A stretch of 64,000 bases of DNA. Source: Gracilimonas halophila. GTDB taxonomy: Bacteria > Bacteroidota > Rhodothermia > Balneolales > Balneolaceae. Position numbers and translations under genes: made by a program. Location of the stretch: positions 62,001-126,000 of the forward strand of contig NZ_JBHULI010000005.1 of NCBI RefSeq assembly GCF_042684365.1, in the 5' to 3' direction. The notes beneath the pieces were generated by a model, which saw only the letters and a list, made by a program, of their open reading frames with translations, did not search any database and had not been told where the DNA came from. The number at the start of each line of letters is the position of its first letter. Within the stretch, counting starts at the first letter, position 1. Shown here one piece after another: positions 52,028 through 60,623 of the stretch.

Positions 52028-52909
52028 ATGAACCGAACGAAGGACTCTTCAACTTCATTACGTATTGCTATTCAGAAAAGCGGTCGTTTGACCGATAAAA
52101 CTATTGCATTGCTGGAAGGTATAGGCATTGATTTCGATAATTATAAACGCAACCTCATCGTAAAAACCCGAAACTTTGATGTGGAGTTATTGCTGCTCCG
52201 CGATGATGATATTCCTGAATATGTGCAAGATGGCGTCTGCGACCTTGGCTTTGTGGGAGCAAATGAAACCCAGGAAACCGGCGCTGATGTAACTCCTATT
52301 CGTGATTTGGGGTACGGCAAATGTAGACTTTCACTGGCAGCGCCTAAAAATGGTTCTATTAAAAAGCCGGAAGATTTTGCAGGTAAAAAAGTGGCGACTA
52401 GTTATCCGAATCTGACTCGTAGTTTCTTTAAAGAACGCGGAATTGATATCCAGATCATTGAGATTTCGGGTGCCGTTGAGATTGCTCCACAACTTGAAGT
52501 GGCTGATGCTATTGTTGATCTGGTTTCAACAGGAGGAACCTTGCGCGCAAACGGGTTGGTTGAGCTTGATACCATCCTTGAGTCACAGACACAACTCATT
52601 CGAACCAACAAAGAGTTATCTCCGGGCAAACAACAGCTGATAGAAAAATTCCTTGTACGAATGGATGGCCATCAGCAGGCAGCTCAAAGCCGGTATATCA
52701 TGATGAATGCACCGGTTGCTGCAGTAGAAAAGATCAAGGAGATCATTCCTTCTATGAAAAGTCCTACGGTAATGCCTTTGGCTGAAGAAGATATGGTAGC
52801 AGTTCATACTGTTATTCCATTGGAAAAATTCTGGAGTGTTATGGAAGAACTGAAAGAAGCCGGAGCTTCTGATATCGTAATGCTTCCGATCGAGAGCATG
52901 ATCCTGTAG
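52028..52909 (+). CDS. hisG: ATP phosphoribosyltransferase, long form
   Basis: 293 residues, the first step of histidine synthesis (ATP plus PRPP). It has 'LRIAIQKSGRLTDKTIALLEGIGIDFD', 'GVCDLGFVGANETQETGADV', 'KVATSYPNLTRSFFKERGIDIQIIEISGAVEIAPQLEVADAIVDLVSTGGTLRANGL' (PRPP-binding region) and a C-terminal ACT-like regulatory domain ('KSPTVMPLAEEDMVAVHTVIP'). It therefore belongs to the hexameric, histidine-inhibited long form, which does not need HisZ. First gene after the His leader. Confidence 0.96.
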   Translation: MNRTKDSSTSLRIAIQKSGRLTDKTIALLEGIGIDFDNYKRNLIVKTRNFDVELLLLRDDDIPEYVQDGVCDLGFVGANETQETGADVTPIRDLGYGKCRLSLAAPKNGSIKKPEDFAGKKVATSYPNLTRSFFKERGIDIQIIEISGAVEIAPQLEVADAIVDLVSTGGTLRANGLVELDTILESQTQLIRTNKELSPGKQQLIEKFLVRMDGHQQAAQSRYIMMNAPVAAVEKIKEIIPSMKSPTVMPLAEEDMVAVHTVIPLEKFWSVMEELKEAGASDIVMLPIESMIL

Positions 52910-52940
52910 AATATCGAATATTAAAAAAGGAATATTGAAG
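52909..52940. repeat. Solo GAATATCGAATATT-type repeat between hisG and hisD
   Basis: GAATATCGAATATT followed by AAAAAAGGAATATTGAAG begins in the hisG stop codon and fills most of the 46-bp gap. It matches the left arm of the four-helix-bundle cassette at 22552 (GAATATCGAATAT, then AAGGAATATTGAA). Confidence 0.6.
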
Positions 52941-52955
52941 TATTAACCAAAGGAT

Positions 52956-54242
52956 ATGAAAACATATCAATACTCAAATTTATCACCAGAAGAGATCAGA
53001 AAGCTTCTCAAGAGGCCCAAGATCGATTTCACATCTATTTTCAAAACGGTTCAACCTATAATAGATGCCGTTGAACATGATGGTGATGAAGCTGTCAAAA
53101 AATACACCAATCAGTTTGATGGAGTTCAATTGGATTCGGTGGTTCTCAGGCCTCAAGATATTGAAACAGATTTAGATCCAGAGGTCAGGAAGGCCATAGA
53201 CACCGCATTTGATAATATCTTTCGGTTCCACAAAGCTCAGCTTTATGAACCTGTTGAAGTAGAAACTATGCCCGGTGTTCGATGTCTGAAGGTCTCAAGA
53301 CCTATTGAGCGGGTTGGGTTATACGTCCCGGGTGGGACGGCAATATTGCCATCTACTGCAATGATGTTGGCTATACCGGCTATGATCGCAGGCTGTACCA
53401 CCAAGGTATTAGCTACACCGCCACGAAAAGATGGTTCAGTAGCTCCTGAGATTATCTACATTGCCAAAAAAGCAGGTGTGGATACCATACTATTGGCGGG
53501 AGGTGCTCAGGCAGTAGCAGCTATGGCGCTTGGAACTGAATCGGTTCCAAAGGTGGATAAGATATTTGGTCCGGGGAATCAGTATGTCACGGCCGCAAAA
53601 ATGATCCTTCAAAACTCTGAAGCGCAAATAAGTATTGACATGCCGGCCGGCCCATCAGAGGTTTTGGTAATTGCTGATAAGCAAGCAAAACCTTCTTATG
53701 TGGCTGCAGACCTGCTTTCACAGGCAGAGCATGGAAAAGACAGTCAGGTTGTTTTGGTTGCATTAAATGGATTCGACCTGGATAGTTTGAAAGCGGAATT
53801 GAAGACACAATTGGCAGAACTTCCCAGAAAAGAAATGGCTGGGAAAGCATTGGAAAATAGCTACACGGTGATCGTAGATTCTATAGAAAGAGCATTTTCT
53901 TTTTCAAATCAGTATGCTCCGGAGCATTTGATAGTGAATATAGAACAAGCCGAATCTTACACAGATAAAATTATGAACGCAGGTTCTGTATTTTTAGGGC
54001 AACTGACACCGGAAAGTGTAGGTGATTATGCTTCAGGTACAAATCATACCTTGCCAACTTATGGGTACGCCAGGATGTACAGTGGGGTGAACTTGGCTGC
54101 TTTCCAAAAATCAGTAACCATGCAATCACTTAATAAAGAAGGATTAAGAAATATCGGTCCGGCCGTTGAAAAGCTCGCTGAATTAGAAGAGCTTCAGGCT
54201 CATAAAAATGCGGTAACTTTAAGACTAAATGATTTAGAATAA
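52956..54242 (+). CDS. hisD: Histidinol dehydrogenase
   Basis: A 428-residue zinc enzyme oxidising histidinol to histidine in two steps. Family motifs are 'RPIERVGLYVPGGTAILPSTAMMLAIPAMIAGC', 'GAQAVAAMALGTESVPKVDKIFGPGNQYVTAAKM', 'SIDMPAGPSEVLVIAD', 'LLSQAEHGKDSQVVLV' (zinc Gln/His) and 'NQYAPEHLIVN'. The length is typical. It is preceded by a GAATATCGAA repeat within the operon. Confidence 0.96.
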   Translation: MKTYQYSNLSPEEIRKLLKRPKIDFTSIFKTVQPIIDAVEHDGDEAVKKYTNQFDGVQLDSVVLRPQDIETDLDPEVRKAIDTAFDNIFRFHKAQLYEPVEVETMPGVRCLKVSRPIERVGLYVPGGTAILPSTAMMLAIPAMIAGCTTKVLATPPRKDGSVAPEIIYIAKKAGVDTILLAGGAQAVAAMALGTESVPKVDKIFGPGNQYVTAAKMILQNSEAQISIDMPAGPSEVLVIADKQAKPSYVAADLLSQAEHGKDSQVVLVALNGFDLDSLKAELKTQLAELPRKEMAGKALENSYTVIVDSIERAFSFSNQYAPEHLIVNIEQAESYTDKIMNAGSVFLGQLTPESVGDYASGTNHTLPTYGYARMYSGVNLAAFQKSVTMQSLNKEGLRNIGPAVEKLAELEELQAHKNAVTLRLNDLE

Positions 54243-54291
54243 TGGCGCAGGGTAATGTGACCTTTACTTTAAGATCCTAAAAAAGGTATAA

Positions 54292-55353
54292 ATGAAAAAA
54301 ACGGACATCCAAGACCTTGTTAGGGACAATATATTAGATCTGAAACCTTATCGAAGCGCACGCGATGATTTTGATACCGGAATTTTACTGGATGCCAACG
54401 AAAACAGTTTGGGTGCTCCTTTTGACGATGATATGAACCTTAACAGGTACCCTATGCCTTATCAGGAGGAGTTGAGGGATAAGATCGCTGCATTTCGAGG
54501 AGTTAATAGGGAAAATGTTTTTGTGGGCGTTGGAAGTGACGAAGCCATTGATCTGTTATTTAGGATTTTTTGCAGACCAGGAAAAGACAGGGTCATTATC
54601 AATCCCCCCACTTATGGGATGTATAAAGTATCGGCTAATATTAATGACATAGCAGTTGATGAAGTTTTGCTCACGGAGAGCTTTCAGCTTCAACCCGAAC
54701 GTATTTTGGAAACTGTTAAACCGGAAACCAAGATCATTTTTATATGTTCACCAAACAATCCTACGGGTAACAGTTTGGATGTCAATGATGTGATAAAAGT
54801 GATGGAAGGATTTAATGGAATTGTGGTTGTCGATGAAGCATATATTGATTTCAGCAGACAGGGAAGTCTGGTTAATAATCTCAAGGATTTTGAGAACCTT
54901 GTAGTACTTCAAACGATGTCAAAATCATTTGGATTAGCAGGAATACGACTCGGGAAGGCTTTAGCAAGTCCGGAGATCATTTCCTATATGATGAAAGTTA
55001 AAGCTCCATATAACGTAAATAAGCTGACCTCAGATACAGCTGCTAAAGCCTTCTTGAACTTAAGTGGTATTACAAAAAATATTCAGTCCATTCTAAAAGA
55101 ACGGGAACGAGTGATCGGTAAACTGGTTACGTTTTCTCAGGTTGAAAAAGTTTACCCGACTGATGCTAATTTCGTGATGTTCAGAATTCCGGATGCACTC
55201 AATGTATATAAAAAGATTGCTGATGAGGGGGTTGTAATTCGCTATAGGGGAAATGAACCCTACTGCGAAAATTGTCTGCGCCTCACTATTGGCACTGAAG
55301 TTGAAAACGATCGCTTTTTCTCCGCACTTGAAAAGGTATTGGGAAAAAAGTGA
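54292..55353 (+). CDS. hisC: Histidinol-phosphate aminotransferase
   Basis: A 353-residue PLP enzyme of fold type I. It shows 'ILLDANENSLGAPFDDDMNLNRYPMPYQEELRDKIA', 'VGVGSDEAIDLLFRIFCRPG', 'ICSPNNPTGNSL', 'VVDEAYIDFS' and the PLP lysine in 'QTMSKSFGLAGIRLG', with a C-terminal arginine region 'YRGNEPYCENCLRLTIGT'. It transfers an amino group to imidazole-acetol phosphate. It is followed after 38 bp by hisB, with a small ATATTGAAG word in the gap. Confidence 0.95.
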   Translation: MKKTDIQDLVRDNILDLKPYRSARDDFDTGILLDANENSLGAPFDDDMNLNRYPMPYQEELRDKIAAFRGVNRENVFVGVGSDEAIDLLFRIFCRPGKDRVIINPPTYGMYKVSANINDIAVDEVLLTESFQLQPERILETVKPETKIIFICSPNNPTGNSLDVNDVIKVMEGFNGIVVVDEAYIDFSRQGSLVNNLKDFENLVVLQTMSKSFGLAGIRLGKALASPEIISYMMKVKAPYNVNKLTSDTAAKAFLNLSGITKNIQSILKERERVIGKLVTFSQVEKVYPTDANFVMFRIPDALNVYKKIADEGVVIRYRGNEPYCENCLRLTIGTEVENDRFFSALEKVLGKK

Positions 55354-55391
55354 AATATTGAAGCGATGTTTACCTCAAATAATATATCTCT

Positions 55392-56276
55392 ATGTTGATA
55401 TCAATTAGCAAAAATGCACTTAAAGATCCATCCGGGGAGTTTTTCTTTCGGCAACATACACTTTCTGCTCTAAAGCAGATCAGAGAAAGTGGGCGTGATC
55501 TTCATATTGAACAGGACTCAATATCAGTTCAGCAAAAGCAGCTATTGACACAAGAAGGAATTTCATTTTTTGAAGAAGGAGAAGCTGATTTTACAGTTGA
55601 TGGGGAATATGGTGAGTTAGTTTTGAGTAAAGAGGAGCAGAAACTGTTAAGTGATGAAAACTGGTATCCAATCGTTGATTATATCACAAAAGAGTCTCGA
55701 AAAGCCTCCCTTCAAAGAAAGACCAATGAGACGGACATCAGCATTGATATAAATTTAGATGGAACCGGTAATGCAGACATTTCCACCGGGTTGAATTTCT
55801 TTGATCATATGTTGGATCAGATCGCCCGTCACGGTCTTGTCGATTTGAAATTAAAGTGTAAGGGGGATCTGGAAGTAGATGAACATCACACCATTGAAGA
55901 TGTTGCAATAGCCTTGGGTGATGTGATCTCAAAAGTACTTGGAAATAAAAAGGGAATTGAGCGATATGGTTTTGTTTTACCAATGGATGAAGCACAGGCA
56001 ACTGTAGCTTTAGATCTCTCAGGGAGGCCATATCTTGTTTTTGAAGGAGATTTTAAGAGAGAGTATGTGGGTGATTTTCCCACCGAAATGATAAAGCACT
56101 TTTTTTATAGTCTGGCAATGAACTTGAAAGCCACAATTCATGTTAGCTTTGCAGGTGAAAATGACCACCACAAGATCGAAGCCTGCTTTAAGGGTTTTGC
56201 CCGGACTTTAAAGATGGCTATAGAACAGAACGGGCGTATCGAAAATCTTGTCCCAAGTTCAAAGGGGACGTTGTAG
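55392..56276 (+). CDS. hisB: Imidazoleglycerol-phosphate dehydratase with a degenerate N-terminal domain
   Basis: 294 residues. Residues 108-294 are a complete IGP dehydratase: 'RKTNETDISIDINLDGTG', 'TGLNFFDHMLDQIARHGLVDL', 'VDEHHTIEDVAIALG' and 'ENDHHKIEACFKGFARTLKMAI' (manganese His motifs). The first 107 residues are not the usual HisB phosphatase. They show a HAD-like helix ('TLSALKQIRESGRDLHIE') but lack the DxDGT nucleophile motif and the zinc cysteines, so no histidinol-phosphatase activity is expected. That step must come from another gene. hisH follows 7 bp later. Confidence 0.92.
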   Translation: MLISISKNALKDPSGEFFFRQHTLSALKQIRESGRDLHIEQDSISVQQKQLLTQEGISFFEEGEADFTVDGEYGELVLSKEEQKLLSDENWYPIVDYITKESRKASLQRKTNETDISIDINLDGTGNADISTGLNFFDHMLDQIARHGLVDLKLKCKGDLEVDEHHTIEDVAIALGDVISKVLGNKKGIERYGFVLPMDEAQATVALDLSGRPYLVFEGDFKREYVGDFPTEMIKHFFYSLAMNLKATIHVSFAGENDHHKIEACFKGFARTLKMAIEQNGRIENLVPSSKGTL

Positions 56277-56283
56277 ATTATTT

Positions 56284-56895
56284 ATGATTGCTATTATCAA
56301 GTATAAAGCTGGAAACACAGCATCTGTTGCAAATGCATTGGACAGATTAGGTGCACATTATTTTTTCGCTGAAACTCCCGAGGAATTAGAAAGCGCAAAA
56401 GCGGTGATATTTCCCGGAGTTGGGCATGCAGGTGCCGCCATGGAATCACTTCGTGAAAAAGGAGTCGATGAATGGCTAAAGAATACCAAGAAGCCTGTAT
56501 TGGGAATTTGTGTTGGCATGCAGTTAATGTTTGAAACCTCCACAGAAGGGGATACAGTTGGACTTGGCGTAATTCCGGGAGCGTTGAAGAAGTTCGACGA
56601 GACGGAAGCAAAAGTACCTCATATGGGTTGGAATAAACTCATAAGCACGGGAAAACACGCAATTCTAAAAAATCTGATCTCAAAAAATTACCTGTATTTT
56701 GTACATAGTTATTATGCTCCGGTTGGAGATTATACGTTAGCTACTTGCAACTATATTAATGACTTTTCCGCCATCGTTGCCAAAGACAATTTCATAGGTG
56801 TACAATTTCACCCCGAAAAATCAGGGAGTGTTGGTTCTATGATACTGCAAAACTTTTTGGACCTGGTTTATTCTCCTGAGAAGGTAAAGTTGTAA
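56284..56895 (+). CDS. hisH: Imidazole glycerol phosphate synthase, glutaminase subunit
   Basis: A 203-residue class I glutamine amidotransferase. It has 'IIKYKAGNTASVANALDRLG', the catalytic Cys in 'LGICVGMQLMFETSTEG', 'VPHMGWNKL' and the His/Glu pair in 'GVQFHPEKSGSVGSMILQNFL'. The ATG at 56284 is chosen; the frame opens within hisB. It should partner HisF. No hisA, hisF or hisI follows: the his genes end here, and an unrelated export operon begins 100 bp on. Confidence 0.95.
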   Translation: MIAIIKYKAGNTASVANALDRLGAHYFFAETPEELESAKAVIFPGVGHAGAAMESLREKGVDEWLKNTKKPVLGICVGMQLMFETSTEGDTVGLGVIPGALKKFDETEAKVPHMGWNKLISTGKHAILKNLISKNYLYFVHSYYAPVGDYTLATCNYINDFSAIVAKDNFIGVQFHPEKSGSVGSMILQNFLDLVYSPEKVKL

Positions 56896-56995
56896 CACAA
56901 TTCTAACCAAGCTCTTCATTTCGTCTTCATCTGCTGTCAGCATTTTCTTTTGACAGATCTTTTGATTAATTACTCGAAAGAAATGGAGATACTAT

Positions 56996-57751
56996 ATGCG
57001 AAGCAGGAAATTAGCAGTCCTTTTAATTTTCGCTCTTCAGCCATTAACGGGCACTATTTTTGCCCAGGATGCCACTGAGATCATTCAAAAAATGGATGAA
57101 AAAATGCGGGGTGAATCTCTGAAGGCAGAGGTTAGAATGACTATCGTCAGGCCAGATTGGCAGCGAACCATCTCTATGAAAAGCTGGAGCAGGGGTACCG
57201 ATTATTCTTTAATATTAATAACAGCACCTGCCCGGGATGATGGCACCGCTTTCCTGAAGCGAGGTACCGAGATATGGAATTGGGTACCCAATGTGGGGAG
57301 AACCATAAAGATGCCACCATCTATGATGATGCAATCCTGGATGGGCTCAGATTTTACCAATGATGATCTGGTTCGGGAGTCGTCAGCTGTTACGGATTAT
57401 GAACATGAATTGGTTGGTGAAGAAATCATTGAAGGGTACGAATGTTATAAGATCGAAATGACGCCTAAACCGGATGCCCCCGTTGTTTGGGAGCGTGTGG
57501 ATGTATGGGTTTCCAAAGAGGAATATCTTCAGTTAAGATCAGAATTTTATGATGAGTTCGGTGATCTCATCAATGTAATGAAGGGAATGAACGTGAGGGA
57601 ATTTGACGGGCGAATGATCCCCTCCAGAATGGAAATGATCCCGCAAGATAAAGAAGGCCACAAAACAGTGATGGAATATCAGTCCATGAAATTTAATGAA
57701 GGCATCCCGGAAAGTTTTTTCTCAGTTCAAAACATGCGTAGAGTCAACTAA
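56996..57751 (+). CDS. LolA-like outer membrane lipoprotein-sorting protein
   Basis: A 251-residue periplasmic protein with signal peptide (MRSRKLAVLLIFALQPLTGT, cleaved after IFAQ). The mature part matches the LolA-like (PF17131-type) family: 'LKAEVRMTIVRPDWQRTISMKSWSRGTDYSLILITAPARDDGTAFLKRGTEIWNW', 'MMQSWMGSDFTNDDLV', 'YECYKIEMTPKPDAPVVWERVDVWVSKE'. The family has an unclosed barrel for acyl chains. It opens a five-gene unit with two FtsX-type permeases, an ATPase and a beta-barrel protein. A lipid or lipoprotein carrier role is inferred. Confidence 0.85.
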   Translation: MRSRKLAVLLIFALQPLTGTIFAQDATEIIQKMDEKMRGESLKAEVRMTIVRPDWQRTISMKSWSRGTDYSLILITAPARDDGTAFLKRGTEIWNWVPNVGRTIKMPPSMMMQSWMGSDFTNDDLVRESSAVTDYEHELVGEEIIEGYECYKIEMTPKPDAPVVWERVDVWVSKEEYLQLRSEFYDEFGDLINVMKGMNVREFDGRMIPSRMEMIPQDKEGHKTVMEYQSMKFNEGIPESFFSVQNMRRVN

Positions 57752-57846
57752 GGAATAGAACACGGATAACGCAGGTTTAGCGGATAATCGCGGAAAAAGA
57801 TTATACAATCAGCGACTATTCGCATCATCCGTGTCATCTGCGTTCC
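57752..57846. repeat. ACACGGATAACGCAG...ATCCGTGT palindromic repeat
   Basis: It begins directly at the end of the LolA-like gene and fills the gap to the first permease. ACACGGAT (57760-57767) pairs with ATCCGTGT (57827-57834), and GCGGATAATCGC and GCGACTATTCGC lie between as near-inverted words. It ends CTGCGTTCC. Similar 'cacggataacgcag' repeats are known to me from intergenic DNA of diverse bacteria. Confidence 0.55.
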
Positions 57847-57860
57847 ATTAAAAATGTATT

Positions 57861-59081
57861 ATGCTTTACCTAAAACTTGCCTGGCGAAATATTTGGCGTA
57901 ATAAGCGGCGGACGCTCATCACAATGGCATCCGTGGTGATGGCGGTGTTGCTCTCTTCGGTTATGAGTTCCATGCAGCAGGGACAGTACGATCAGATGAT
58001 AGACAATACAGTGGGCTCTTTTTCCGGACACTTGCAGGTTCAACATCCCGAATATTTTGAGGAGTCAACACTCGATAATTCTCTTGAGATAAACGAAGAA
58101 CTTATCAGTAAACTAAATGATCATCCCAAAATACAGCATGTCATCCCTCGTATAGACTCTTATGCACTTGCAGCAGGTGATGTGAGAAGCAAAGCAGCTA
58201 TGGTGATTGGTATTGATGTTGAAAATGCAACTCACCTTAGTGAACCGGATAAAAAAATAGTGGAGGGAAACTATTTTAAATCAAGTTCGGAAGATGGGGT
58301 GTTGATCGCAGAGGGATTGGGGGAATCTTTAAGTATTGGTGTGGGTGATACTTTGGTACTGCTGGGACAGGGTTTTAGGGGCATGAGTGCGGCAGCGGCT
58401 TACCCTGTTACGGGTGTAATGAAGTTTGGGCTCCCTCAGATGAACAATAATATGGTCTATTTGCCAATGGGATCTGCCCGTGATTTTTATGCCGCGTATG
58501 ATCGGGTGACATCCATAGTTCTACTCCTGTATAATCCCAAAGAAGTACATACAGTGGTACGTGAACTTAAGGCAGAATTCGGGGAAGAATATGCTGTTCT
58601 TGGTTGGCAGACACTGGTTCCCGAACTAGTTCAGGCTATCGAAGCCGATCGGGGGAGTGCACTTATCCTTTTACTGATCTTATATATGATTGTTGGTTTT
58701 GGGATCTTTGGAACCATTCTGATGATGACTGCTGAGCGTAAGTTCGAGTTCGGTGTGATGATCGCTATTGGTACAGGCCGAATGCGAATGGCCATTATGC
58801 TAATTCTGGAAATGGTCTTTATCACGTTTATGGGGACAGCTCTTGGGATGCTTTTTAGCCTTCCCGTAATGTATTATTTCAATTTCAATCCATTGGAGTT
58901 TTCAGGAGAAGCAGCTCTGGCGATAGAAGAATATGGTATGGAGCCATTTGTTCAATTTTCTACCGATCCGGCTATTCTGATTCAGCAGGGGACGATCATC
59001 CTGATCATAACACTCATAATTGGACTTTATCCTCTGTTGCACATGCGTAAACTAAAACCGGTGGAGGCTATGCGACACTGA
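57861..59081 (+). CDS. ABC transporter permease, LolC/FtsX type (first)
   Basis: 406 residues. One N-terminal helix ('TLITMASVVMAVLLSSVMSSMQQGQYDQMIDNTVGSFSGHLQVQHPEYFE'), a periplasmic MacB/LolC-type domain, then three C-terminal helices in the FtsX domain ('ALILLLILYMIVGFGIFGTILMMTAERKFEFGVMIAIG') and a terminal 'RKLKPVEAMRH' coupling motif. Such proteins extract substrates from the inner-membrane outer leaflet rather than transport across. It overlaps the second permease (TGATG), so translation is coupled. Confidence 0.9.
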   Translation: MLYLKLAWRNIWRNKRRTLITMASVVMAVLLSSVMSSMQQGQYDQMIDNTVGSFSGHLQVQHPEYFEESTLDNSLEINEELISKLNDHPKIQHVIPRIDSYALAAGDVRSKAAMVIGIDVENATHLSEPDKKIVEGNYFKSSSEDGVLIAEGLGESLSIGVGDTLVLLGQGFRGMSAAAAYPVTGVMKFGLPQMNNNMVYLPMGSARDFYAAYDRVTSIVLLLYNPKEVHTVVRELKAEFGEEYAVLGWQTLVPELVQAIEADRGSALILLLILYMIVGFGIFGTILMMTAERKFEFGVMIAIGTGRMRMAIMLILEMVFITFMGTALGMLFSLPVMYYFNFNPLEFSGEAALAIEEYGMEPFVQFSTDPAILIQQGTIILIITLIIGLYPLLHMRKLKPVEAMRH

Positions 59082-60304
59082 TGAAATTTTGGGCAATATT
59101 AAAACTGAGCTGGAAAAATGTATGGCGGAATCCAACCCGCAGCGGAGTGGTTATCCTGGCGGTGGTGCTTGGAACCTGGGCCGGGATTTTCTCTACCGGA
59201 TTGATGAATGGGCTCAGCATGCAATACATTACAAATCAGCTTCAAACGTCGGTTTCCCATCTTCAAATTCATCATCCCAAATACAGCGAAGAGTCTTTGC
59301 CAAAGTACTATCTCCCAAATCCGGACTCTTTAGTGAAAGAGCTGAATAAACAAGATTTTATACAGTCAGTAACTGCAAGAAGTGTTATCCAGGGACTGGC
59401 TTCCAGCGCTACCAATACCTTTGGGGTGACATTAAAAGGGATCGACACCGAAACAGATTCTACCGTTTCTAATGTACACACGTATTTAATAGAAGGAGAA
59501 TATTTGGATAAATCAGCCCGAAACCCGGTGCTTATCGGGGATGATCTTGCCACTCGATTAAAGCTTGAAATTCGCTCCCGACTGGTTATTAACTTTCAAG
59601 ATGTGGAAGGAAATATCACTGCAGGGGCCTTTAGGGTGGCCGGTATTTTTGATACGCCAAACTCAGCTTTTGATGAGGGCACTGTGTTTGTGAACCGGGC
59701 AGACTTGAATCGCCTGTTGGGAAGAGAAAATACGGTGCACGAAATTGTGACTATGGTAGATAATTTCAAGAATGCGGATCAATACCGGGATACTCTTGCT
59801 CAGTCTTCGAGTCTGGAAATTCGGAGTTGGGGTGATGTGTCTCCTTCACTGCGGTATATCGATTCCAATGTGGATTTCATGCTGTACATATTCATGACCA
59901 TTATCGCTATTGCGTTGGTTTTTGGAATCATCAATACGATGCTTATGGCCGTGCTGGAACGAACTCAGGAGATCGGGATGCTGATGGCCATTGGCGTAAA
60001 CCGAATCCGTACCTTTTCTATGGTGATGCTGGAGACCTTATTTCTCACAATGGTTGGTGTGCCGGTTGGAATGATACTGAGCTGGGTCACCATCTTTTGG
60101 GTTGGTGAAGTAGGTATCGATCTCAGTGCTTTTTCCCAGGGACTTGAGGAGTATGGAATGAGTACGACCATCTACCCGGAACTGCCGGAAGGATATTTCA
60201 TTAATATTGGTCTGCTAATGGTAGTTGCTACATTGCTGGCTGCGATCTATCCATCTATTAAAGCACTTAAATTAAATCCGGTTCAAGCCATAAGGAAGGT
60301 GTAG
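59081..60304 (+). CDS. ABC transporter permease, LolC/FtsX type (second)
   Basis: A 407-residue paralogue of the previous gene: 'WKNVWRNPTRSGVVILAVVLGTWAGIFSTGLMNGLSMQYITNQLQTSVSHLQIHHPKYSEES', a periplasmic domain with 'VTLKGIDTETDS', then 'MTIIAIALVFGIINTMLMAVLERTQEIGMLMAIGVNRIR' and 'IKALKLNPVQAIRKV'. The two permeases likely form a heterodimer, as LolC and LolE do. It is followed not by the ATPase at once but by a 320-bp gap carrying a structured repeat. Confidence 0.9.
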   Translation: MKFWAILKLSWKNVWRNPTRSGVVILAVVLGTWAGIFSTGLMNGLSMQYITNQLQTSVSHLQIHHPKYSEESLPKYYLPNPDSLVKELNKQDFIQSVTARSVIQGLASSATNTFGVTLKGIDTETDSTVSNVHTYLIEGEYLDKSARNPVLIGDDLATRLKLEIRSRLVINFQDVEGNITAGAFRVAGIFDTPNSAFDEGTVFVNRADLNRLLGRENTVHEIVTMVDNFKNADQYRDTLAQSSSLEIRSWGDVSPSLRYIDSNVDFMLYIFMTIIAIALVFGIINTMLMAVLERTQEIGMLMAIGVNRIRTFSMVMLETLFLTMVGVPVGMILSWVTIFWVGEVGIDLSAFSQGLEEYGMSTTIYPELPEGYFINIGLLMVVATLLAAIYPSIKALKLNPVQAIRKV

Positions 60305-60310
60305 AAAAGT

Positions 60311-60537
60311 GAATATTGAACAAGAGATATTGAATAGCGAAGTGCGGTGTTTAGTAAAACTACTAACCTCCCCGAAATCAACGGCGAGCCGTTCTTTCTG
60401 TCCCTCCAAAGGGACACAGGTACTTGCTTATGGAGACTATATGTTAGCAGGGCAAGATTCTACGCACTCTCAAGAACCTATCTCTCTTTGGAGAGAGACC
60501 GGATTCAGTTCCACTGAAATCGAGAGAGAGAACAATG
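60311..60537. repeat. GAATATTGAA repeat plus 171-bp palindrome-rich core, copy 1
   Basis: It fills most of the 319-bp gap between the second permease and the ATPase. It starts with GAATATTGAACAAGAGATAT (60311 on), a relative of the cassette arm at 22552. The core is 60367-60537. Inside the core: AACGGC-GA-GCCGTT, GTCCC-TCCAAA-GGGAC, CTCTC-TTTG-GAGAG and TTCAGT-TCC-ACTGAA. The same 171-bp core recurs at 61421-61591 with about 80% identity by eye and no indel. It is open through one frame (60309-60611) but is not judged a gene. Confidence 0.75.
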
Positions 60538-60623
60538 TTGAAAAGGGCACGAAAGTTGAAACAAGAAACTATTCAGCCATGAATTCCCCTCTCAAAATTC
60601 ATCTATCATAAATCAATAATCCC

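Noticed and set aside
60309..60611. A 100-residue reading frame between permease 2 and the ATPase
   Set aside because: It lies wholly in the GAATATTGAA repeat and the palindromic core, has no ribosome-binding site and matches no protein family. It is noted only as part of the repeat.
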